Source: an uncultured Pseudomonadota bacterium (GTDB taxonomy: Bacteria > Myxococcota_A > UBA796 > CAJQPC01). From it: a DNA stretch of 64,000 nucleotides. The notes beneath the pieces are model-generated. The model was given only the letters and a program-made list of their open reading frames with translations, was not told where the DNA came from and did not search any database. This document shows positions 33,442-44,300 of the stretch, piece after piece. The position numbers and the translations under genes were made by a program. The stretch spans positions 1-64,000 of the forward strand of contig CAJXRZ010000012.1 of the NCBI GenBank assembly GCA_913060515.1, given 5' to 3'. Within the stretch, counting starts at the first letter, position 1. Each line of letters begins with the position of its first letter.

Positions 33442-34674
33442 TCAGAGTCCCAGATCGCTGCGGATCCACGCCACACGCCGCTCCAAGGCGTTGACCTGGC
33501 TTGGTAGCCAGAGCACCTTGTGGGCCGGCAACTCCCGGTTCACCATGCCCTCGACGAGGGCCTGAAAGCCACGCTGCATCCATGGGTTCGGGCTGCGAAT
33601 TCCATCCTCGACCAGGGGCAAGGCCCCCCACGGTAGGACCACGGTGCGGGTGTAGGAGCGGGCATGGGCAATGCAGGCGTTGAGGAAGCTCGCGGTGCCA
33701 TCCTCTGGCCCAATGAAGCCGTAGTGCAGGTAGAAAGAGGCGTAGTCCATCGCGCCCCGGTCGGAGACAAAGCCGCCATGGGACCGGATTGCGCGCTCCT
33801 CCAGCTCCAGCTGCTCCTCCCAGAGGGTGTGAACCAGAGCGCGCAGCTCCTCTCGGGTCAAGCGGTGCAGCATCAGCCCGCCCTCCAAGCGGCTGCGCAT
33901 GCCTTCGGGGATGAAGGGGAGGTCAAGATCCTTCGCCAGGGCCGCACCCAAGGTGCTCTTGCCCACCCCCGCTGACCCGGACAGGGCCACCCGGGGGCCA
34001 TCGGAGCCCATCTCCCTCACCCGAGGTCTGGCTGCCCGCTCTCCGAGCACATTGACGACCGCCCCAGCGTCCGCCAACAACAGGTGGGTGTAGCTGCCCC
34101 GCGCAGGTGCAAAGCGCAGGGCCTCTTCCAGCGGGTGGTTGAGCAGCTTGCACAGCAGCACCCGGATCACACCGGCGTGACCGGCGATCCACCACCGGCG
34201 GCCCTGGAGCACCGGCCACTGAGACTGCCACCAAGCATCTACGCGCTCCGAGAGATCCGCCAAGCTCTCGCCTCCGGGCGGCCGCGCGCCCACGTAGTCG
34301 TCCCAGTAGTCTTGAATGGCCTGGGGCTCTTCAGCGGAGAGCGCGCCCCAAGACCGCCCTTCCCACTGCCCCATGGACTGCTCTCTGAGGGCCGAGAAAC
34401 TCTGTAGTTCCCGCCCCGAGCAGGCAGAGAGGGCTTGCCCAAGCTCCAAGCAGCGGCGCAAGTCGGAGCTGAGCACCCCGTCTGGCCTGGGCAGGCTGGC
34501 TGCCAGCTCCACCTGGGCCAGGTGCTGCGCCTGCCCCAAGGGGCTCAAGGCCAGATCGAGGTGCCCGTAAGCTTGGCGCACCCCGCCGGTGTCCACGGCG
34601 CCGTGGCGAAAGAGGTGAAGCTCGGTGACCACCCGACTGGGCAGCTCAGAGGTCGTGACGGGGTCGAATTCCAT
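33442..34674 (-). CDS. Histidine phosphatase - nucleotide kinase fusion
   Basis: I start at the ATG at 34674; the longer frame to 35556 runs antisense through the divergent sulfatase gene. Residues 17-210 form a histidine phosphatase domain with ELHLFRHGAVDTGG and the second histidine in IAGHAGVIRVLL. Residues about 225-410 are a P-loop kinase-like domain with ALSGSAGVGKSTLGAALAKD and a GFVSDRGAMDYASF region. The pairing suggests a bifunctional phosphate-metabolising enzyme, similar in layout to fructose-2,6-bisphosphate regulators but unrelated in the kinase half. Confidence 0.85.
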   Translation of the reverse strand: MEFDPVTTSELPSRVVTELHLFRHGAVDTGGVRQAYGHLDLALSPLGQAQHLAQVELAASLPRPDGVLSSDLRRCLELGQALSACSGRELQSFSALREQSMGQWEGRSWGALSAEEPQAIQDYWDDYVGARPPGGESLADLSERVDAWWQSQWPVLQGRRWWIAGHAGVIRVLLCKLLNHPLEEALRFAPARGSYTHLLLADAGAVVNVLGERAARPRVREMGSDGPRVALSGSAGVGKSTLGAALAKDLDLPFIPEGMRSRLEGGLMLHRLTREELRALVHTLWEEQLELEERAIRSHGGFVSDRGAMDYASFYLHYGFIGPEDGTASFLNACIAHARSYTRTVVLPWGALPLVEDGIRSPNPWMQRGFQALVEGMVNRELPAHKVLWLPSQVNALERRVAWIRSDLGL

Positions 34675-34695
34675 GCCCTGCAGTATCCTCCGAGC

Positions 34696-36033
34696 ATGCT
34701 GACCTTGCTGCCTTTGCTCTTCGCCTGTACCCGAGCACCACCAAGCATCGTGCTGATCAGCATGGACACGACCCGGGCCGATGCCCTGAGCGTCTATGGC
34801 GGACCGGCGCAGACCCCTGCCCTTCAGTCCTTGGCGGACCGGGGCTTGGTGGCGGAGTGGGGCCTGAGTCAGAGCGCGACCACACTGGCCTCGCATACGG
34901 CGGTGTTCTCGGGATTGGACCCGCACCGGGCTGGAATCGTGCGCAACGGCTACCCGGTCGCAGAGGGCATCCCCCTCCTCCAAGAACAGTTTGAGGCCCA
35001 GGGTTGGGACCGAATCGCGGTGGTGGGCAGCACGGCCCTGGAGCCAGACATGGGGCTGCAGCGCGGCTTCCGGGTCTACGACGACCACGATCTGCGGGCC
35101 GTAGAGAAGCGCTACGAGGTCGGCGCGGACCAAGTCACTCAGGCCGCCTTGGCGCACCTGGACGCACAAGGCGAGGCCCAGCCCACCCTGCTCTTCGTTC
35201 ACTACTACGATCCACACACGCCCTGGGACTCCTCTCCCGCACAACTGCAAGAGCAGCGTTGCGCCGAGCGCTCCAGCCCCGTGATCGACGGCAGCACCCA
35301 GACCACCCTCAACCTGGGTGAGCGCGCCTTCTTGGACCAACTCAAGGCCGAGGACGTTCAAGCCGCCTGGTGTCTCTACGAGGCCGAGATCGAGTGGACG
35401 GACCAACAGATCGGACTGCTCCTGGACGGACTGGAGGAGCGTGGGCGCCTCAAGGACTCCCTGGTGGTGGTCTTCTCTGACCATGGTGAGCACATGGGCA
35501 GTCCCAATGGCTCCCCCTACGGCCACGGTCCAGATGTGGACCCAGACATCATCCATGTCCCCTTGATCTTTGCTGGCACAGGTCGCTTTGCCGGTTTGAA
35601 CGGGAGGCTGGATCGTCAGATCCGGCTCATGGATCTGGGCCCCACAATCTTGGGTCTCTTGGACTGGCCCAGCGCTCTGGGCGACGGCGAGGACACCAGC
35701 CCCATCCTGAAGGGCGAGCGCACTTGGGAAGCCCCACCCAACTTCGCAGAGGCCACACAGCCGGCCAATCTCCAGCTCTCGGACCGATGGAACAACCTTC
35801 CCTTTCAGCGCTCAGTGACCCACGGCGGCTTTAGCTACGTGCGCACCCCCTTCCTGTACACCCACAGCCTCTTCGCCCTGGACACCCCGGTGCGCCTGAT
35901 CGAGGATGCCAAGCGCATGGAGGACATGAACGCCCAGCTCATCGCGTGGGACGCTCAGGCGCCTCCCTTTCGGCCCTGGCAGCCCACGCAACAGACGGTC
36001 GAGGCCCTCAAGGCGCTGGGATACTTGGAGTAG
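34696..36033 (+). CDS. Sulfatase / alkaline-phosphatase-superfamily lipoprotein
   Basis: The ATG at 34696 gives a short lipoprotein signal (lipobox LFAC) and a 445-residue protein. The sulfatase fold shows IVLISMDTTRADALSVYGG with metal-binding aspartates. A threonine/serine-rich nucleophile region follows (SQSATTLASHTAVFSG), with VVFSDHGEHMGSP carrying the second metal site. The usual formylglycine CxPxR motif is not present, so it could be a phosphodiesterase-type member or use Ser/Thr. Its start is only 21 bp from the start of the divergent phosphatase-kinase gene. Confidence 0.85.
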   Translation: MLTLLPLLFACTRAPPSIVLISMDTTRADALSVYGGPAQTPALQSLADRGLVAEWGLSQSATTLASHTAVFSGLDPHRAGIVRNGYPVAEGIPLLQEQFEAQGWDRIAVVGSTALEPDMGLQRGFRVYDDHDLRAVEKRYEVGADQVTQAALAHLDAQGEAQPTLLFVHYYDPHTPWDSSPAQLQEQRCAERSSPVIDGSTQTTLNLGERAFLDQLKAEDVQAAWCLYEAEIEWTDQQIGLLLDGLEERGRLKDSLVVVFSDHGEHMGSPNGSPYGHGPDVDPDIIHVPLIFAGTGRFAGLNGRLDRQIRLMDLGPTILGLLDWPSALGDGEDTSPILKGERTWEAPPNFAEATQPANLQLSDRWNNLPFQRSVTHGGFSYVRTPFLYTHSLFALDTPVRLIEDAKRMEDMNAQLIAWDAQAPPFRPWQPTQQTVEALKALGYLE

Positions 36034-36706
36034 CGGACGCCAATTCTGGCAAGGGGCGCAGCAGCTTGAGGAAGACCAAGACGTGGCCCAAGGCCGCCGT
36101 GGTGACAAGCACCTGTGGCAGCCAGATGTAGGGAAACGCACCGATCCAGACATTGTCCGGGGTGATCTGCTGAAAGGGCGTTGGCATGCTGAGCGCGGCA
36201 ACGATGACGACGTTGGCAAGCAGGCCAAGGGACAGCCCATTCCAGACCAAGAGCACCCACTTGGGCAGCCGCGCACTGAGCGCAGCGACCGGAATCGCGC
36301 TCAAGCCGACCAAGACATCCCAGTTCATGCCCGTCCAGGTCATCTGCGGGGGCGCGACGCCTTGAGCGACTGCTTCATGGATGGCCAGCTCCACCAGAAT
36401 GCGGAAGCTCTGGAACCCGATCAGCCAGATCATGGGCAACCTGGTGAGTTCTCTTCCTTTGCCTCGGGTGCCCCAGAGAATGGCCGCCACGATGCTCAAG
36501 AGGAACACCGGGAGCGCCCTGGGAAGTGGGTCAAAGTCCATGAAGACGCCCTGGCTGGCCAGAGCACCCGTGAGCAGGGCCACCGCTGACGCGATCCCCA
36601 CCGGAAGCGCAGAGGAGGCGCCGACACGACGGAGCGAGAAGGCCCAGAAGGCCAGCATGACAACGGAGAGCGCAATGAAGGACGCGGGCAAAGCGCTGAA
36701 CAGCAT
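36008..36706 (-). CDS. Multi-pass membrane protein, unknown function
   Basis: The ATG at 36706 follows GAGAGGTAGC. The 232-residue product has about seven hydrophobic helices (FIALSVVMLAFWAFSL, ALPVFLLSIVAAILWG, WVLLVWNGLSLGLLANVVIV). A loop with NWDVLVGLSAIPVA lies between the middle helices. I recognise no catalytic motif. It overlaps the convergent sulfatase end by 26 bp, and its start region faces the divergent HxlR regulator. Confidence 0.7.
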   Translation of the reverse strand: MLFSALPASFIALSVVMLAFWAFSLRRVGASSALPVGIASAVALLTGALASQGVFMDFDPLPRALPVFLLSIVAAILWGTRGKGRELTRLPMIWLIGFQSFRILVELAIHEAVAQGVAPPQMTWTGMNWDVLVGLSAIPVAALSARLPKWVLLVWNGLSLGLLANVVIVAALSMPTPFQQITPDNVWIGAFPYIWLPQVLVTTAALGHVLVFLKLLRPLPELASATPSIPAP

Positions 36707-36735
36707 GCTACCTCTCAATGTGATTAGAATATCAA

Positions 36736-36754
36736 CCATGTACTATCAAAAAGT
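36736..36754. promoter_or_regulatory. AT-rich divergent promoter/operator region
   Basis: The short gap between the membrane protein and the HxlR gene is AT-rich in an otherwise GC-rich sequence. It contains an inverted repeat TACT-N7-AGTA around 36741-36755. It is the likely binding site for the adjacent HxlR regulator and overlaps its promoter and GTG start. Confidence 0.4.
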
Positions 36755-36757
36755 AAA

Positions 36758-37363
36758 GTGAAGCGCTACCAACAATACTGTGGACTCGCCAAGGCCCTCG
36801 ACGTCGTCGGAGGACGTTGGACTCTGCTCATCGTTCGCGATCTGCTCCTGGGGCCCCGTCGCTACGGCGAGATTCGAGGCAGTCTGCCTGGCTTGACGAC
36901 CAACCTTTTGGCGGCCCGCCTCAAGGAAATGGAGGAAGCCGAGATCCTCCACAAGATCACCCTCCACGGCATGCAGCTTTATGCCCTCACGGCGCGCGGC
37001 AGAGAGCTGGAGCCCGCCATTCTCGCTCTGGGAGGCTGGGGCTGGAAGCGCATGCATGGGGGCCCTGAAGAGGACGACCGCCTGGACCTCCGTTGGGGAA
37101 TCTTAAGCATGAAGCGGCGCTATTCCGGGATAGAGAGCGGACATGTCTGCTTGGTCGCTGGTGAGCGGCGCTTCGACTTGCGCTTCTCCCCAGATCTGCT
37201 CGACTTTCAAGAGCGGCAGTCCATCGACGCCTCCGCCCAGATCCAAGGCACCCTGGAGCAGGTGCGCGCGTGGCTCTTCATGGGCGCCACCTTTGAGCCG
37301 CTGGAGGTCCAGGGAGACCTGAGCGCAGTGGCCCGCTTTCGCTCAGGCTTTGGCTTGCCCTGA
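36758..37363 (+). CDS. HxlR-family transcriptional regulator
   Basis: The protein begins with GTG at 36758 and has 201 residues. Residues 1-100 are a winged helix of the HxlR type (YCGLAKALDVVGGRWTLLIV, GEIRGSLPGLTTNLLAARLK, LYALTARGRELEPAI). The C-terminal half is an SCP2-like ligand domain. It likely controls itself and the divergent membrane protein, with an effector of unknown nature. No strong ribosome-binding site is present, so the transcript may be leaderless. Confidence 0.88.
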   Translation: MKRYQQYCGLAKALDVVGGRWTLLIVRDLLLGPRRYGEIRGSLPGLTTNLLAARLKEMEEAEILHKITLHGMQLYALTARGRELEPAILALGGWGWKRMHGGPEEDDRLDLRWGILSMKRRYSGIESGHVCLVAGERRFDLRFSPDLLDFQERQSIDASAQIQGTLEQVRAWLFMGATFEPLEVQGDLSAVARFRSGFGLP

Positions 37364-37395
37364 TCGGTGGCTACAGTCGTGGCCAGGAGTCCACC

Positions 37396-38337
37396 TTGAG
37401 CAACCTGCATGCCATCGACTTGAACCTCTTGCTGTCCTTCGACGCCCTGCTCGAAGAGGGCTCGGTGACCAAGGCCGCCAAGCGGGTCGGCGTCTCTCAG
37501 CCAGCGATGTCCAACGCTCTGGGCCGCCTGCGCCGCAGCATTGGCGATGAGCTCTTGGTGCGCACCAAGACCGGAATGGTGCCCACCCCTCGGGCACTGG
37601 AGCTGGCCGGCCCCGTTCGAGAGGCCCTGAGCACTCTGGAACGTGCCTTAGAAGACCGCGGGAGCTTTGACGCCGCCACCGCCGAGCGAAAGTTCGTGCT
37701 GGCCACCAACGACTACGCGGAGATGGTGCTGCTTCCAGCCCTGGCTCTGCACTGCGCCAAGTACGCCCCCGGCGTCGATCTGAGCGTGCGTGCACTGGGG
37801 GACCTGCCCAGCAGCGCCCTGGAATCGGGCGAGGTGGACCTGGCTCTTGGGGTCTTTCAAGACATCCCCGGCTCTCTGAGACAGCAGGGCCTGTTCAAGG
37901 ACCGCTTTGTCTGCGTGGCCCGAAAGGACCACCCCGAAGTCCAGGGCACCCTCTCCCTAGAGCAGTACGCCCGACAGACCCATGTGCTGATCTCTCCCCG
38001 CGGCAAGGGCCCTGGTGTGGTCGACCATGTGCTTGCACAGCAGCAACTCCAGCGGCGGGTCGCCGTCTCTGTGCCGCACTTCTCCGTCGCACCACTGCTG
38101 GTGGCTCAGACGGACCATGTGCTGACACTGGCCTCGCGCGTGGCCTGTGCCTTTGGGGCCGCCCTGGGCCTTCAGGTCCTGGAGCCGCCCTTGGACCTCC
38201 CCCACTTCACGATCCGCCAAGTCTGGCACCAACGCTTCCAGCAGGACGCAGCCCACGCCTGGCTGCGCCGATGCCTGGCTGAGATCGCCCAGAGCGTCGC
38301 GGAGCCCGGGGCCTGCCTCAACGAGGAGTCTACTTAG
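37396..38337 (+). CDS. LysR-family transcriptional regulator
   Basis: The TTG at 37396 has AGGAG seven bases upstream. The 313-residue protein starts with the LysR helix-turn-helix (LNLLLSFDALLEEGSVTKAA, VSQPAMSNALGRLRRSIGDE). A substrate-binding domain follows (LVAQTDHVLTLASRVACAFG). It ends nine bases before the convergent end of pfa3, so it may or may not govern the lipid cluster. Its target promoter cannot be told from sequence. Confidence 0.92.
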   Translation: MSNLHAIDLNLLLSFDALLEEGSVTKAAKRVGVSQPAMSNALGRLRRSIGDELLVRTKTGMVPTPRALELAGPVREALSTLERALEDRGSFDAATAERKFVLATNDYAEMVLLPALALHCAKYAPGVDLSVRALGDLPSSALESGEVDLALGVFQDIPGSLRQQGLFKDRFVCVARKDHPEVQGTLSLEQYARQTHVLISPRGKGPGVVDHVLAQQQLQRRVAVSVPHFSVAPLLVAQTDHVLTLASRVACAFGAALGLQVLEPPLDLPHFTIRQVWHQRFQQDAAHAWLRRCLAEIAQSVAEPGACLNEEST

Positions 38338-38346
38338 AAGGCTCCC

Positions 38347-41300
38347 TCAGGAGACCTTGGGGCCATTGGGACCGTAGAGACGCTGGGCGAGCTCGGAGAG
38401 CCAAGCCTTGGCCTCGCCATCCGGCAGCTGCAAACCACCCTTGGTGCCATCCAAGATCAGCTGGGTCTCTGGGCAGGCGCTCTCGCCTTCTTCCAGGATG
38501 CGCAAGAGGGTGGCGTGCTCATGGGTCGCGCCGCCCTTCTCCATCCAGCTGCGAACACCGGACTCAAATGCCTGGTCGCCGGAAAAGGGTCCCTCATCTG
38601 CGTTCTTGGGACCCAGAGCGTTGATGGCCGCGATGACCTTGGTCTTGCGGTCCCCATAGGGCATGCTGGCCAAGTCTTCTGGAAGCAGCGGTGCGCCCAA
38701 CCAGATGTCTTGTTGTCCCTGGCCATTGGCGAAGGCCTCACCCTGTGGACCTGCGCCCACGGGGAACTCGACCCGCTTGCCCAGATCGTGGGTGGGCAGT
38801 CCACCCACAAAGCGCACCGGCACGATGGGTGCGCCGATCTTGAGCGCCATGTCGATGAAGGCGCCGCTCATCTTCTGAACGGGGGTGCGGCAGCTCAACG
38901 AGCGGGTGCCTTCGATGTGCACCATCACCGACTTTCCTGGGCCCATCATCTCCTGCGCGAGCTCCCCAATGATCTTGGGCAGGCTGGCTTTGTCCTCGCG
39001 GTCAAAGAAGCGGATGACCTGGGGGTCTTTGACGCCCGGGTAGGAGAAGTTGTGGGCAATGAGCTGGCCCAGCCAGGTCTTGCGGTGCTCGGCCTTGGCC
39101 AAGGTCACGGTGGGCACCTGGCCCAGTCCACTGGCGACGATGGAGAAGAGCAGAGACTCAACGCCGGTCTGGTGGTTGCCCAGGTAGAGCACGCTGCGGC
39201 CGGCGACGGCGGCCAGCTTCTCGGGCTCAGGGGTGACCACCCGACGCACAAAGCGGCGAATCAAGCCGTAGTACAGGTCTTCCACGGGCCAAGGCGCCCG
39301 GTCGAAGACCTGGGTCCAGAAGTCCTTGACCGGCTGTAGGTTCAGTGGACCCACAGATGCCCCGGAGCGCACGCCCCCGTCTACGGACTCTTGAGTGAGC
39401 TCGATGGGGTTCAGCGGCAGGCTCTCGGCGGCATGCTGGGGGTGCACGCCTACTTCGGCCGCGATGGCCTCGGCTGCGCCAACGGTCTCGGCATCGGCTG
39501 CACCGTAGAGGGCTTCGATGGTGCCGGGCAGCCAGTTGCTGCGCGAGATGCTCTGCTCCAAGACCACCCCGTCCTGGCTCAAGGCCAAGCCGGGTACGAA
39601 GCTGCGGTCCCGCAGGAAGCTCTGACGGCCTTCCTTCTCAAAGGAGCCCAGGGGTCCCTTGGGGAAGAGGGACTCGACCAGCACGAAGGTGCACCAGACG
39701 TGCCCGCCTTCGGCAATGAGCTGCACGCGGAAACGTGGGAGCTGCTTGGTGGCGTGGAAGCCATCGAAGCGCACTTCACAGCGGATCTGGGTGCCGACCC
39801 GTGGCGCCGCGCTGTGCACCTTGAACTCCGGGATGAAGGCCGGGTATGCGACCACATCCTTGGGGATCTCATCGCTCCACTGGTGCAGGCTGTCGTGGGG
39901 GATGCCGTGGGTGGCGGCGTCCAGGAGTGCGACATCCCAGTGGGAGTCGATGGCGCGGGTGACACGCAGCAGAGCGGAGCTGCCCTTGCTGCCCATGCGC
40001 AGGGACTCTTGGAGCTGGAAGATGGGCCCGTGGAAGAGCGAGCCGTCCTGGTAAGGAGACTGCACCTCTGGTGCCTCCAGAGGACGCAGACCGTGAGGCC
40101 CCTGCAGAGGCTCCCAGCCCATGTGTGCCCGTCCGGTGCACACCACGCCCTGAGGGTCGCTCAGGGTGACGTGGATGTGCTCGTTCTCGTAGCGCAGCGC
40201 GGCGCTGATCTGGGTGGCCTCGTCGACCACCAACCAGCGCTTGACCTGAACGTCCCGCAGGCCAATGACCTGGCGTCCCTCGCCGCCTTCGAAGGCGACC
40301 TTGGCGATGCGGTCCACCATCCACATCATGGGTGCCGCAGGAACGGTCCATGTTGGGCAGTGGTCCTGGAGCCAGGCGTGCTCGCCCTTGGGATCCAAGG
40401 TCACATCGTGGGTTGGACGCTGCATGGTCGCCGGACCCACGCCGCCGGGCTGCTTGACCTGGTCTGCGGAGACGACGCGCATGCCCATGTTCTCGGTCTC
40501 GTAGATGCGCATGCCATCGACCCACAAGCTGCCCTTGGCGACGATGTAGGGGAAGCCGTCCTCATCGGTCCCCTTCTCCAGGATCTCGATGGTGCTGCCG
40601 ATGAGCTTGTTGAAGGTGCGGACCTGGCCACGGTACTTCCAAGTCATTGGGCGACCGAGCTGCACCGGCTCAAAGCGTGGGTTCTCGATGCCTTGGTCCA
40701 AGCCCAAGTCCAGCATGGCGAACTGCGCGAGCTGAAGCAGGGCCTCGATGCCCAGGGAGCCCGGCTGTACCGGATCCTGGAAGAAGTGGGCCTTGAAGAA
40801 CCACTCGTTGGGGTCGACGGTCTTCTCCGCGCGCCAAGCGCCCAGACCGGCTTGGCCACCTTCTGGCCAACGTCCGGTGACCCGGTCGATGCAGCGAACG
40901 TAGCTGCGTGCCAAGGGAGCGCCCTCGTGCTTCCAGTGGTCCAGGTCGATGACCTCGCCGCCTTCTGCGTCGATGACCGCCTTGTGCTCTGGCAGGATGG
41001 GCAGGCCCTTCTGGTTGTCCAGGGCGATCTTGGGGAAGAAGCCAAAGACGGTCTTCAGATCGTAGACGTGTACGTCTTCGCCATCCGGTCCGCTGATGTA
41101 GCAGTCCACCTTGAAGGACTCGATGATCATGCCGGCGGACTGCGAGATGTTGGTGATGGTGACGTCGGTCCGCAGAGTGCCGCAGCCGGGCAGCAGCTCC
41201 ACCTTGAGATCGCCGGTGCCGTCCAAGTTCCGGAAGAAGAGATCCGTTCCAATGGTCAGGGCGGACCCTACGAAGCTAGCGAGCCAGCCACAGGGCTGCA

Positions 41301-44300
41301 GGGCGGCCTCGAGCAACACGCAGAAGGGCATGGTCGGCGCCCCGTTCTCCAGGAAGTACCAAGCCTTGTCTGGAATGTCGTAGTCCAGAGAGACCTTGTC
41401 CCCGACCTTCATGCCGCCCAGGGTGCCGTCGATCTGGCTGGCCCGGGTCATGAAGTGGTAGGGCGGACCTGGCAGACGAGCGACCCGACGGGTGCTGTCG
41501 AAGGTCTCGTACATGGGGCCAAAGGCCTTGGAGGGGCAGGACCATGCACAGGCCAACAAGGCGCTGTAGTCGAAGGGGAAGGGCTCGGTGGGGGTCTCCA
41601 GGAGCTCCAGAGGCGTTCCGGTCCACTCCAAGCTGGCGACGGTGCCCTGCTTGATCAAGCCGCGGGCTTGGTGCTCAGCGGGCATGTCTTCGCGGGAGTC
41701 CAGCGGCCAGCTCGGCACCAGGCGCAGGCCCATGCGGCGACAGTGGAAGGCCTTCAGGCCGTCGACGGTGCAGAGCATGTCGGCGTAGAGAACGGGCTCA
41801 GGACCTGCGATGATCTCCTCAACGAAGATCTCGTAGACCAGCTGCTTGCTCTCGGGTGTGACCTGTCCGCGGCAGAGGAGCTGGTAGGGCTCGTTGGGGA
41901 CCGGCTCAAAGCGCCAGCCGTCACGGTCGACGGTGTAGCCCAGGGCCGCCATGTAGACGGCCATGGCCTGCAGGCAACCCTCGAACATCAGGTTGCCGGG
42001 CATGCAGGGGTCGTTCTTGAAGTGCCCGTCAAAGAACCAATCGTCGGCGGTCACTTCGTCCGTGGCCCGCAGGTAGCCGCGCTTCCAGGGTCCACCCATT
42101 GGGATCAGGTCGGTGACCGTGTCCAGGTAGAGCATGCGGCCGCTGCTGATGCGCGGGGTGCGGGTGTGGGCGCGAGAGAGGAAGAAGCTGTCGCCAAAGC
42201 AGTCAGCGGTGCGGCCTTCCGAGAAGGCGATGAGGTCTTCCTTGCTCAGGCTGCGCTTGTCGGTGAGCACATCGGGCGCGTCCATGCGGGGCGTCTTGGT
42301 GTGCTCGCCGGTCTCGGCCTCCCACAGGATGCCGCCGGTCTCGAGCAGCTCTTGATCCGTGAAGAACCCCGCCTGGCCCTGGCGCACGGTCAAGCGTGGC
42401 TTGCCCTGCACGCGGCAGTCGTAGTGGAAGAAGAACAGGCGCTTGTCGCCGTGCTGGGCGTGGCCATCGACGTGGATGTCGTAGGTCAGGGTCTCACCGG
42501 GCACGGGCAGGTTGCCGTGGTAGGTCAGCTCGCAGCCCAGCAAGCGGTAGATCCGGTCGCCTTCGTGCTGTAGATCGATGCCCAAGTAGGAGATGAGCAT
42601 CAGGTCCGCTTGGCCCGACTCGATCATGATTCCGGCAGGCATACGGCCCTGGTGCAGGTACCAGGAGTCGGCCTCGACATCGGTCTCGGTCCAGAGGCTT
42701 CCTCGGCCCATGGAGCCTGCGACCGCGTCGATTCCAAGCAGTCGGTCCGCCAGAAGCAGGGGCGGCTCCGGCATGCGGCACTGGCGCACGTAGCCGTCCT
42801 GGGGCTTGAACATCTCGCCGTACACCTCGGAGATGTTTCCGGATGCGTGGACCTTCAGGCCCTCACGGTCCAGCTTCAAGCCGGGCAGGTCCTCGGCCTT
42901 TGGCTGCGCTCTGAAGGGCACAGGAGGGGCCATGGGGTCGGTACGCCAGGGGTGCTTGGCATCCTTGAAGGCGGCCTTGCTCAGCTTGGGAGCTGGGGCC
43001 TTCTCCACCTTGACCGGCGCCTTTGCAGCAGGCTGTGGCTTGGGAGCCTGCACCTTTGCAGCTGGCTTGACGACGGGCGCTGGCCGGGCAGCGGGGGCCG
43101 GGCGAGCAGCGGGCGCTGGGGCGCGGCGCGCTTGAATGGCAGGCGCTGGCTGGGCAGGAGCGCGCACGGGCATGGGCGCAGGTCCGCGCAGGTGCTGGGC
43201 GGCCGTCGTCACAGGTGCTGGGCTGCCAATGAGCGCCTGCAGACTGCGGGAGCGCATGCCCAAGAACTGCTGCTGAACAGCGGCTTGCTGGGCCAAGAAC
43301 TGCTGGTGAACCTGGGAGAGCATGCGCTGCTGGTCGACGAGACCTTGGGCCATGCCTGCTGCGCCTGCGGGCGCCTGGAAGACGGGCGCTGGGGCGGATG
43401 GAACAACCCGGGGCTGGGCCGAGGGTGCGGCCTGGGAGAGCGCTGGAGCTTGAGCCGGTGCAGCCTGAGCTGGCGCGCGCGAGGCCGCGGCCTGGCGCAC
43501 GGGGGCGGACATCACGCTGGGCAGGCGCGGAGCCGGAGCCATGGTCTGGACGCCGGCAGGAGACGACTCGGAAGAAGACTGGGACATGGTGGGCTCCAAG
43601 GCTTTGGCCTGGGGAAGCTGAACATCTGGAAGGTGCAGCGGCAGCCGCAGAACGGGCTCCTGCACTTGATAGGCGGGCAATTCTTGTGGTCCGGCCGAGA
43701 GCACGACCAAGCTGTCGTGCTGGTTGCCGAGGGCGTCAACCGAGAGGCTCGCCCCTTGGCTGCGGCTCTCCATGCAATCGATCACCGCTGCGGCGACCAA
43801 GAGCAGGCCCTCCGCGGCGTGGGTGTGTCCAACGCGCTCCCGCAGAGGCGCTGGCGTGATTGGGGGGGCGTCGGCGTCGTCCAAGACGGCCAAGACTTGG
43901 TCGCCTGCTGCGGTGGCATCCTCCAAGCGCTTGAGCACCAAGACGACCGCGGCATCTCCACCGGGCTCGGTGCGGCCCAGGGCAGCAGCGGCCTTCTCGT
44001 GCACGGTGTCCGCGCACATGTCCACGGCCCCGACCACTGCAGCGTCCATCTCGCCGCTGCGCAGGGCGCGGCACGCGACGTTGGCGGCACGCAGTCCGGA
44101 GAGCTCCTCGGAGCAGAGCACCAAGCTGGCGCCGCCCAAGTCCAGCTGGCTGTTCAAGCGGTTCGCTGGGATGTTGGGCATGCAGCCCAGCACACCCGGG
44201 GCTTCCAACACGGGGACAAAGTGTGCCCGCAGGCTCGCTGTCTCTTCACCCAGCTTGGGCGCCCAGTCTGCAGCCCGCCAGCGGGCGCCGTAGCGCGCCA

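Noticed and set aside
33442-35556. A 704-residue version of the phosphatase-kinase gene
   Set aside because: The N-terminal 294 residues are antisense to the sulfatase gene and look like a shadow.
34696-36033. Classical formylglycine sulfatase
   Set aside because: No CxPxR or SxPxR motif is visible at the expected position after the DTTRADALS strand, so I name only the superfamily.
39391-42573. A 1,060-aa plus-strand open frame opposite pfa3
   Set aside because: It is a mirror of pfa3 codon bias, rich in Gly, Val, His and Leu with no domain pattern. The same holds for 42610-44856 and for 51123-54932.
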